Positions 7,115 through 12,548 of a stretch of DNA of 12,548 nucleotides are shown in pieces. The DNA lies in NCBI GenBank assembly GCA_016650315.1, contig JAENVZ010000117.1:1-12548 (forward strand), given 5' to 3'. The notes under the pieces are model-generated. The model was not told the DNA's origin. It did not search any database and worked only from the letters and a program-made list of their open reading frames with translations. How positions within the stretch are numbered: position 1 is the first letter of the stretch; each line of letters starts with the position of its first letter. A program made the translations under genes and the position numbers. Source of the stretch: Alphaproteobacteria bacterium. Lineage in GTDB: Bacteria > Pseudomonadota > Alphaproteobacteria > Sphingomonadales > Sphingomonadaceae.

Positions 7115-7556
7115 CGCTCTTCATCCACCGATCAACCAGGTCCTTATGCTCATCGCAGCGGTAGCGCGGTAGCGCGGACGTGTCGAGCCACGCTTCATGC
7201 AGGCTTTCTGCCCCGAAATGATGCGCAGGACGGAAATGGCCCGGATTATCGAAACTACCAACGGTCAAATCCATATTCTCCCCCTCAACAAAGGCAAAGC
7301 CGAGCGGCGTCCCGCAATGGGCACAGAAGGGCCGCCGAGCAATAGGAGAACTTTGATACCAGTCCGGCTGGACACCGATCCACTGTACGGCGGTCTTGGG
7401 CAGATTCTTGAAAGCAATGGAAACCCCACCTGTCGCGCGCTGGCACATGCGACAGTGACAAAGATACGCCTCATCATCGCCCACCTGCGCCACATAACGA
7501 ACCCGTCCGCACTGGCAGCCGCCTTGCATTACTTCTGCCACCAAGGCCTCCCCCAT
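7095..7556 (-). CDS. GFA/CENP-V-family zinc protein
   Basis: This protein of up to 153 residues has the cysteine pattern of the GFA (glutathione-dependent formaldehyde-activating) family: GGCQCG (C14, C16), CHCRMC (C33, C35, C38) and RPFCAHCGTPL (C78, C81). These hold structural and catalytic zinc in characterised members. Most members are of unknown substrate; the formaldehyde role holds for only a few, so no gfa symbol is assigned. Two starts are possible: ATG 7556, or ATG 7529 giving MQGGCQCG, which is closer to the usual family N-terminus. It is the first gene of a two-gene unit with the overlapping hydrolase and is divergent from marR across about 100 bp. Confidence 0.9.
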   Translation of the reverse strand: MGEALVAEVMQGGCQCGRVRYVAQVGDDEAYLCHCRMCQRATGGVSIAFKNLPKTAVQWIGVQPDWYQSSPIARRPFCAHCGTPLGFAFVEGENMDLTVGSFDNPGHFRPAHHFGAESLHEAWLDTSALPRYRCDEHKDLVDRWMKSVGKIPD

Positions 7557-7628
7557 TTGTCGAAATCAGGACTCCAATATCTCATTTTCGGCCGCCAAAT
7601 TCAACGAGTTGATCTTAACCTTGCATTT

Positions 7629-7644
7629 AATAAGTATAGTTATT
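7629..7644. promoter_or_regulatory. Candidate MarR operator palindrome
   Basis: AATAAGTA-TAGTTATT is a 16-bp palindrome matching at 7 of 8 positions per arm. It lies 11 bp before the marR start in an unusually AT-rich patch of an otherwise GC-rich window. Size and composition suit a MarR dimer site. It overlaps both promoter guesses, a TATAGT -10 at 7635-7640 and TTGCAT-N17-TATGTG at 7621-7649, so binding would block transcription of the marR-emrAB operon. Autorepression is inferred. Confidence 0.5.
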
Positions 7645-7655
7645 ATGTGTGCTAT

Positions 7656-8108
7656 ATGGAAAAAAATTTGGGATATATGCTCAGCGACATTGCCCGTCTG
7701 GTGCGGCGCCGCTTTGATGAAAGGTCACGCGACCTGGGCGTGACCAGTTCCCAATGGCGCGTTCTCATATATGTCAATCGAAGTCCGGGCATTAATCAGG
7801 GCGCGCTTGCAGAACTTCTGGAGGTTGAACCTATCACGACCTGTCGCATGGTAGATCGGCTGGAACAGGCGGGACTGATTGAACGCCGCCGCGACCCCAA
7901 TGATCGGCGGGCCTGGCGGCTATTTCTTACCACGGCAGCTATGCCATTGCTCGATGGACTGAAAACCTGTGGTGCGCACCTGACGGAGATGGCACTTGCT
8001 GGATTAACCAAAAGCGACCAGGAAAATCTGTACTATATGCTGGGTATCGTCCGGCATAACCTGATCGGAGCAGCAACTGAGAGAAATGAGGCGCAGCAGC
8101 ATGGCTGA
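7656..8108 (+). CDS. MarR-family transcriptional regulator
   Basis: This is a 150-residue winged-helix repressor, the usual length for MarR. The N-terminal dimerisation helix begins MEKNLGYMLSDIARLVRRRF. The helix-turn-helix spans about 47-75 (QGALAELLEVEPITTCRMVDRLEQ), and the wing is ERRRDPNDRRAWRLFLT (about 76-92) with the conserved Asp-Arg-Arg. C-terminal helices complete the dimer interface. The frame is open far upstream, but the upstream part overlaps the GFA gene antisense and is not coding. No Shine-Dalgarno site precedes the ATG; if the TATGTG box at 7644-7649 is the -10, the mRNA would be almost leaderless. The next gene begins inside its last codons, so it is the first gene of an efflux operon and most likely represses that operon until a ligand binds. 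Confidence 0.94.
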   Translation: MEKNLGYMLSDIARLVRRRFDERSRDLGVTSSQWRVLIYVNRSPGINQGALAELLEVEPITTCRMVDRLEQAGLIERRRDPNDRRAWRLFLTTAAMPLLDGLKTCGAHLTEMALAGLTKSDQENLYYMLGIVRHNLIGAATERNEAQQHG

Positions 8109-9180
8109 AGCAGATCGTCCAATACTGATCGAAGATCAGGTGACGCTGGCAGAAGATCGGACACAGGTGGTCCGCAACCGCGTGTTGATGCTGTCGGTTC
8201 CCCTGCTGCTGATTGCCGTCGGAAGCTATTTCTGGCTGACCGGCGGACGATTCATCAGTACCGATAACGCCTATGTTCAACAGGACAAAGTCGCCATTGG
8301 CAGCGACGTGCTGGGTCGGATCATTGAAGTCAATGTCAAGGAAAACCAGCATGTAAAAACAGGCGACATATTGTTTCGCATCGATCCCGAACCCTATCGC
8401 GTTGCCTTGGCGGAAGCCAATGCCGCGATTGCCTCTGCGCAAGTCGAACTGGTGAAATTGCATAGCGAGTACAGCGCAACCAGCGTCGATATTGGCGGCG
8501 CGCAAGAAGATATCGCCTATGCGCAGACGGAATATAACCGGCAAAAATCATTGATGGCCCGCGGCTTTACGACCCGGGCGCGGCTTCAGGATGCAGAACA
8601 TGCATTGCAACAGGCTCGCGAGGAATTACACACAGCAAAAGCTGAAGCGCTAAAGGCACAGGCGGCGCTGGCCACGGGACAGGCGGTGCCGGGAGAAAAT
8701 CCGGCGATTGCCGCCGCCCGTGCGCAGCGTGACAAGGCCGCGCTTGATTTGAGCCGTACAGTCGTGCGTGCGCCTGTTTCGGGCCGAATCAGCCAATCGG
8801 ATCGCCTACAGGTTGGGCAAATGATGGTGACCGGTCTTCCGGCGGTCAGTATCGTTTCCGATGATCGCAGTTGGGTGGAAGCCAACTTCAAGGAAACGCA
8901 GCTTGAAAAGATGCACCCCGGCCAACCTGCCGAGATCAAGCTTGACGCCTATCCCGGCTTGAAGCTGAAGGGGCGCGTGGCCAGTCTTGGCGCGGGCACA
9001 GGAGCGGAATTTTCTATTCTTCCGGCGCAAAATGCCAATGGTAATTGGGTAAAGGTGACGCAGCGCATACCCGTGCGGATCGCCATTGATGGGGAACCCG
9101 TCCGTCAGCTTATTGCAGGCATGAGCGCTGAAGTGACTGTCGAAATCCGTAACGGCAGTGCTGCCAATGGAGACCGGTAA
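8101..9180 (+). CDS. emrA: EmrA/HlyD-type membrane fusion protein of an efflux pump
   Basis: This is the periplasmic adaptor of a tripartite drug efflux pump, about 359 residues. It has a short cytoplasmic N-terminus and one membrane segment (about 27-47, VLMLSVPLLLIAVGSYFWL). The first half of the lipoyl-like domain follows (STDNAYVQQDKVAIGSDVLG, then VKENQHVKTGDILFRIDP). A long Ala/Glu/Gln-rich helical hairpin (about 100-225) precedes the second lipoyl half (VVRAPVSGRISQSDRLQVGQ). A beta-barrel domain closes the protein. STDNAYV is characteristic of EmrA-type adaptors. Two starts are possible: ATG 8101 (AGG 9 nt upstream, 8-nt overlap with marR) and ATG 8086 (23-nt overlap). Its stop overlaps the start of the transporter gene, indicating strict co-expression. 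Confidence 0.93.
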   Translation: MAEADRPILIEDQVTLAEDRTQVVRNRVLMLSVPLLLIAVGSYFWLTGGRFISTDNAYVQQDKVAIGSDVLGRIIEVNVKENQHVKTGDILFRIDPEPYRVALAEANAAIASAQVELVKLHSEYSATSVDIGGAQEDIAYAQTEYNRQKSLMARGFTTRARLQDAEHALQQAREELHTAKAEALKAQAALATGQAVPGENPAIAAARAQRDKAALDLSRTVVRAPVSGRISQSDRLQVGQMMVTGLPAVSIVSDDRSWVEANFKETQLEKMHPGQPAEIKLDAYPGLKLKGRVASLGAGTGAEFSILPAQNANGNWVKVTQRIPVRIAIDGEPVRQLIAGMSAEVTVEIRNGSAANGDR

Positions 9181-10717
9181 TTCAGGCACCGATCAGGTGC
9201 ACCTGACTACCCAACACAAGTTCCTGCTGACTATCGCGGTCATGGCGGGCACCTTGATGCAGGTTCTAGACACAACCATTGCCAATGTCGCCTTGCCTCA
9301 TATGCAGGCGTCGCTCGGCGCGACGCAGGACAGCATTACCTGGGTTTTGACCAGTTATATCTTGGCCGCCGCCATCGCTATCCCGATCACCGGCTGGCTA
9401 TCGGACCGCGTGGGGGCGAGGCGGCTATTTCTCTTTTCGGTCGGCCTGTTCATTGTTGCGTCGATGCTGTGCGGCATTGCGACAAGCTTGCCGGAAATGG
9501 TCCTCTTTCGCTTGATGCAAGGTGTTGCGGGCGCCTTCATCGCGCCGCTGGCACAAACTGTTATGCTCGACATCAATCATCCGTCCGAACATGGGCGGGC
9601 CATGTCAATCTTTGGCATGGGCGTTATGCTCGGCCCAATCTTGGGTCCAATATTGGGCGGCTGGCTAACCGAGTATTACTCGTGGCGTTGGGTTTTTTAC
9701 GTCAACCTGCCTATTGGAATAATCTGCTTCATTGGTCTTTGGGCATGGCTTCCGGTCAAGCCTGTCAAAAGACATGGTTTTGACCTGACGGGCTTTGCGC
9801 TGCTTGGCGTTGCTTTGGCGTCATTGCAACTGCTGCTGGATCGCGGCGTGCATGTCGACTGGTTTCACTCAACAGAAATATGGATTGAGGCAGGCATTGG
9901 GGCATCGTGTTTCTGGATGTTTGTCGTCCATTTGCTGACTGGTCGGAACCCAATCTTTCCGCCCGAAATGCTGGCAGACCGGAATCTGATGGCCGGTACA
10001 CTGTTCCTTTTCATTCTGGGCCTCGTTGTTATGGCCGGCTTGGCGCTGCTGCCGCCGATGATGCAGAATCTCTATGGATATCCCGTGATGGATACCGGAA
10101 TTTTGCTTGCCTCACGGGGGGTTGGCGTGATGGTCACTATGGCAATTGCTGGTCGCCTTATCGACAAGGTAGAACCCCGCATACTTGTCCTCATCGGGTT
10201 TACCCTGACGGCGGTATCGCTCCGATATATGACTAGCTGGTCGCTTGAGATGGATTGGCGCCCTATCGTAGGAAGCGGCGTGTTGCAGGGGCTGGGCATA
10301 GGTCTCGTTTTCGTGCCATTGAATGTGGTGTCCTTTGCGACGCTGCCGCCGCAATATCGCACCCATGCCGCCAGTCTGCTCAACCTCAGTCGCAACATGG
10401 GTTCTTCTATTGGCATTTCTATCGTTGCCGCGCTGCTGGCGATGAACATCCAGATCAGCCATGCCGATCTTGCCGGTTACATTACCCAGTTCAGGCTGCC
10501 AGTTGATCCCAACATGGCATTACGCATCGGGCAAACGGGGGACATGGTAATGACCGCCATAAATGGGGAAATAAACCGTCAGGCCGCCATGGTTGCCTAT
10601 ATCGACAATTTTTACATCATGATGTGGGTGACCATCGCCACTGTCCCGCTGGTTTTGCTGTTACGCAATCCCAAGCGCGACAAAGGCGACGATCATATAC
10701 CCTTTGTGCTGGAATGA
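9167..10717 (+). CDS. emrB: EmrB/QacA-type DHA2 major-facilitator drug:H+ antiporter
   Basis: This inner-membrane proton antiporter of about 516 residues has hydrophobic segments consistent with the 14-helix DHA2 family. Motif D1 is LDTTIANVALPHM (about 35-46), motif A is GWLSDRVGARR (77-87), and motif C is GMGVMLGPILGPILGGWLTE, which marks antiporters. It pairs with the adaptor upstream, whose last 14 nt it overlaps. A GTG at 9158 could add three residues. No outer-membrane channel gene lies in the operon, so a TolC-like partner encoded elsewhere would be needed. Substrates are unknown; the family exports hydrophobic toxicants and antibiotics. Confidence 0.95.
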   Translation: METGNSGTDQVHLTTQHKFLLTIAVMAGTLMQVLDTTIANVALPHMQASLGATQDSITWVLTSYILAAAIAIPITGWLSDRVGARRLFLFSVGLFIVASMLCGIATSLPEMVLFRLMQGVAGAFIAPLAQTVMLDINHPSEHGRAMSIFGMGVMLGPILGPILGGWLTEYYSWRWVFYVNLPIGIICFIGLWAWLPVKPVKRHGFDLTGFALLGVALASLQLLLDRGVHVDWFHSTEIWIEAGIGASCFWMFVVHLLTGRNPIFPPEMLADRNLMAGTLFLFILGLVVMAGLALLPPMMQNLYGYPVMDTGILLASRGVGVMVTMAIAGRLIDKVEPRILVLIGFTLTAVSLRYMTSWSLEMDWRPIVGSGVLQGLGIGLVFVPLNVVSFATLPPQYRTHAASLLNLSRNMGSSIGISIVAALLAMNIQISHADLAGYITQFRLPVDPNMALRIGQTGDMVMTAINGEINRQAAMVAYIDNFYIMMWVTIATVPLVLLLRNPKRDKGDDHIPFVLE

Positions 10718-10770
10718 TGTGGTAAGGACCGGAAACGTCCATCCTAACCAATCCTTACTGTTCTACATCA
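10715..10770. terminator. Stem-loop between convergent emrB and asd, possible bidirectional terminator
   Basis: TGATGT (10715-10720) pairs with ACATCA (10765-10770), and GTAAGGA (10722-10728) pairs with TCCTTAC (10752-10758), giving a long interrupted stem. The outer arms include the stop codons of both genes. A TTTTT run at 10774-10778 follows on the plus strand, within the asd coding end. It may end emrB transcription. The loop is large, so confidence is limited. Confidence 0.4.
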
Positions 10771-11793
10771 CGCCTTTTTAAGATGCCGCCGTCCCAGCAG
10801 CTCCGCAATCTGCACCGCATTCAATGCGGCGCCCTTGCGCAGATTATCGGAAACGCACCACAGAACGAGGCCATTTTCGACCGTCGGGTCTTCGCGCACG
10901 CGGCTGATATATGTGGCGCTGTCGCCAACACATTCGATTGGCGTGACGTAACCGCCATCCTCACGCTTGTCGACAAGCATGATGCCAGGTGCTTCGCGCA
11001 GAATTGACTGGGCCTTCTTCGCTGAGATTTCATTTTCGAATTCGATATTGACCGCCTCCGAATGGCCAACGAACACCGGCACGCGCACGCAGGTCGCGGT
11101 CAGCTTGATCGCGGGATCAAGTATCTTCTTGGTTTCGACCACCATCTTCCATTCCTCCTTGGTCGATCCATCGTCCAGGAAGACGTCGATATGCGGAATG
11201 ACGTTGAAGGCAATCTGCTTGGTGAACGTCGATGCTACCGCCGGATCGCCCACGAAGATGTTGCGCGACTGTTCGAACAGTTCGTCCATACCCGCCTTGC
11301 CAGCGCCGGAAACCGACTGATACGTCGATACCACGACGCGCTTGATCTTCGCGTAATCGTGCAGCGGCTTGAGCGCCACGACCAACTGCGCGGTCGAACA
11401 GTTGGGGTTGGCGATGATGTTCTTCTTCTTGTAGCCGTCGATGGCATCCGGGTTCACTTCCGGCACGATCAGCGGAACGTCCGGATCCATGCGGTAGAGC
11501 GAGCTATTGTCGATGACGACGCAACCTGCCGCGGCCGCCTTGGGTGCATAAATCTGCGTAGGGCCGGAACCTGCGGCAAAAAGGGCCATGTCCCAGCCGG
11601 TGAAGTCGAAATGCTCGATATTCTTCACCTTCAGCATCCGGCCGGTATCGCCATATTCGACTTCAATACCGGTCGAACGCGACGAAGCAACGGCCGCGAC
11701 CTCGTCAGCCGGAAATTCACGCTCAGCGAGGATGTTCAGCATTTCGCGGCCCACATTGCCCGTGGCGCCGACAACAACTACGCGATAACCCAT
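10768..11793 (-). CDS. asd: Aspartate-semialdehyde dehydrogenase
   Basis: This cytoplasmic enzyme reduces aspartyl-4-phosphate to aspartate semialdehyde with NADPH, the branch point to lysine/diaminopimelate, threonine and methionine. It is 341 residues, normal for the short bacterial form. The N-terminal NADP-binding glycine motif is VVVGATGNVGREM (about 7-19). The active-site cysteine is C132 in NPNCSTAQ, substrate-binding residues include R237 in CVRVPVF, and the catalytic histidine is H244 in GHSEAVN. VSGAGKAGMDEL is also typical. GGGGA lies 8 nt before the ATG. It is downstream of rplS, and a strong intrinsic terminator ends only about 20 nt before its start codon, leaving little room for a separate promoter. 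Confidence 0.97.
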   Translation of the reverse strand: MGYRVVVVGATGNVGREMLNILAEREFPADEVAAVASSRSTGIEVEYGDTGRMLKVKNIEHFDFTGWDMALFAAGSGPTQIYAPKAAAAGCVVIDNSSLYRMDPDVPLIVPEVNPDAIDGYKKKNIIANPNCSTAQLVVALKPLHDYAKIKRVVVSTYQSVSGAGKAGMDELFEQSRNIFVGDPAVASTFTKQIAFNVIPHIDVFLDDGSTKEEWKMVVETKKILDPAIKLTATCVRVPVFVGHSEAVNIEFENEISAKKAQSILREAPGIMLVDKREDGGYVTPIECVGDSATYISRVREDPTVENGLVLWCVSDNLRKGAALNAVQIAELLGRRHLKKA

Positions 11794-11814
11794 TTAATCA
11801 TTCCCCATATTGGA

Positions 11815-11852
11815 CAGAAAAACAGCCGGTTCCCTAGGTGGGACCGGCTGTT
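11815..11852 (-). terminator. Rho-independent terminator after rplS
   Basis: Reading the minus strand, AACAGCCGGT and ACCGGCTGTT form a perfect 10-bp GC-rich stem (11852-11843 with 11830-11821) around a 12-nt loop, and a TTTTTT run follows. It begins about 35 nt after the rplS stop and should end the trmD-rplS transcript. Confidence 0.9.
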
Positions 11853-11886
11853 ACTGAAACCTTGTCTTGATTGGTCCCCGCTGGGA

Positions 11887-12279
11887 TTATCCCTCCCGGG
11901 TTCCGGTTTCCGTTGGCCGGTTGTCGCGGCGTTCCGCGATACGTGCGCGCTTGCCTGTGCGACCGCGCAGATAGTAAAGTTTCGCCCGCCGCACGACACC
12001 GCGACGGACGACGGTAATCGAATCGATGTTGGGCGAATACAGCGGGAAGACGCGCTCTACGCCTTCGCCAAAGCTGATCTTGCGAACGGTGAAGTTGCTG
12101 CCCATGCCCCTGTTGGAGCGGGCGATGCACACGCCTTCGTAATTCTGTACGCGGGTGCGTTCGCCTTCAACAACGCGCACGCCGACACGCAGGGTGTCAC
12201 CCGCACGGAAGTCCGGGATGGACTTGGTAGACTTGAATGCCTCGATCGCCTCGGCTTCGAGTGTCTGGATGAGGTTCAT
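11887..12279 (-). CDS. rplS: 50S ribosomal protein L19
   Basis: This large-subunit ribosomal protein of 130 residues sits near the 30S-50S interface. The family core is clear: [12 protein letters not shown], then [33 protein letters not shown], then [21 protein letters not shown] and the basic end [19 protein letters not shown]. The C-terminal tail (about [18 protein letters not shown]) is longer than in E. coli, as is common in alphaproteobacteria. Start: ATG 12279, with AAGGA upstream. It overlaps the trmD stop in an ATGA junction, so the two are translationally coupled. Confidence 0.98.
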   Translation of the reverse strand: MNLIQTLEAEAIEAFKSTKSIPDFRAGDTLRVGVRVVEGERTRVQNYEGVCIARSNRGMGSNFTVRKISFGEGVERVFPLYSPNIDSITVVRRGVVRRAKLYYLRGRTGKRARIAERRDNRPTETGTREG

Positions 12280-12548
12280 GACCCATCTTCCTTCTTTTTG
12301 CGTTGCGCACCAGAGGGCGACTGGTCCCGAACGCCGATATGGCGCTCCCAAAGGTCCGGCCGCCTTAGCCGTGTATCATCCTCCGCCCTTTGTTTCCGCC
12401 AGGCGGCGATTTTCGCGTGATCCCCCGATCGCAACACTTCAGGGATCGCACGCCCTTCCCACAATGGGGGCCGGGTATAATGCGGATATTCGAGAAGCCC
12501 CGTTTCGAAGCTTTCCTCATCTCCGCTAGAAGCCGCGCCCATTACCCC
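12276..12548 (-). CDS. trmD: tRNA (guanine-N1)-methyltransferase, C-terminal part only
   Basis: The right window edge cuts this gene, leaving the last 90 codons. The enzyme makes m1G37 next to the anticodon in tRNAs to prevent frameshifting. The visible part has the TrmD C-terminal signature: [44 protein letters not shown], followed by the RRPDLW helix. The catalytic SAM-binding trefoil knot lies outside the window. Position immediately before rplS with a 4-nt ATGA overlap matches the widespread rpsP-rimM-trmD-rplS operon. Confidence 0.95.
   Translation of the reverse strand, partial: GVMGAASSGDEESFETGLLEYPHYTRPPLWEGRAIPEVLRSGDHAKIAAWRKQRAEDDTRLRRPDLWERHIGVRDQSPSGAQRKKKEDGS

Noticed and set aside
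7197..7655. Upstream extension of the marR frame by 153 codons
   Set aside because: The extension overlaps the GFA gene antisense and then crosses the AT-rich promoter region; MarR homology begins at the ATG at 7656.
11062..12420. A 452-codon plus-strand open frame antisense to asd and rplS
   Set aside because: It lies opposite two clearly conserved genes, has no recognisable domain and reads as low-complexity Arg/His/Asp-rich sequence. It is a by-product of GC-rich codon bias.

Overview
The window looks like chromosomal DNA from a GC-rich alphaproteobacterium, most likely a sphingomonad. This is inferred from protein resemblance (PhoQ-like kinase, bacterial ACE-type peptidase, MarR/EmrAB cassette, L19 with an extended C-terminus) and from the rpsP-rimM-trmD-rplS type of gene order. 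No rRNA, tRNA, CRISPR array, IS element or prophage gene is visible. There is no gene-free stretch longer than about 150 bases. The first 32 bases are not genomic: they match the Illumina Nextera read-1 adapter including the 19-bp Tn5 mosaic end, so the left edge is an untrimmed contig end.

Layout, left to right. (1) Positions 33-2372, minus strand: an operon transcribed PepSY-domain secreted protein -> OmpR/PhoP-type response regulator -> PhoQ-type sensor kinase. The kinase is cut inside its ATPase domain by the contig end. (2) Positions 2520-4298, plus strand: an Uup-like ABC-F ATPase, divergent from the PepSY operon. (3) Positions 4299-4444: a convergent intergenic gap holding two inverted copies of a 28-bp hairpin repeat. 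(4) Positions 4445-6283, minus strand: a secreted M2 (ACE-like) peptidyl-dipeptidase with all expected zinc and catalytic residues. (5) Positions 6347-7556, minus strand: a GFA/CENP-V-type zinc protein overlapping an alpha/beta hydrolase. (6) Positions 7656-10717, plus strand: a tightly overlapping marR-emrA-emrB efflux operon, with a 16-bp imperfect palindrome just upstream of marR. (7) Positions 10768-12548, minus strand: the end of trmD, then rplS, a strong intrinsic terminator, and asd.

How the genes work together. The PepSY protein, regulator and kinase probably form one envelope-sensing unit. The MarR protein probably represses itself and the EmrAB pump. The GFA protein and hydrolase are translationally coupled and may share a detoxification role, but no substrate can be assigned. 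trmD and rplS are translation housekeeping genes, and asd feeds lysine, threonine, methionine and cell-wall diaminopimelate synthesis.

I found no convincing undescribed system. The items most worth a second look are the adapter at the edge, the hairpin repeat pair with a compensatory base-pair change, the pentapeptide repeat in the PepSY protein, the palindrome at marR, the PhoP-box-like direct repeat, and the terminator placed only about 20 nt before the asd start codon.
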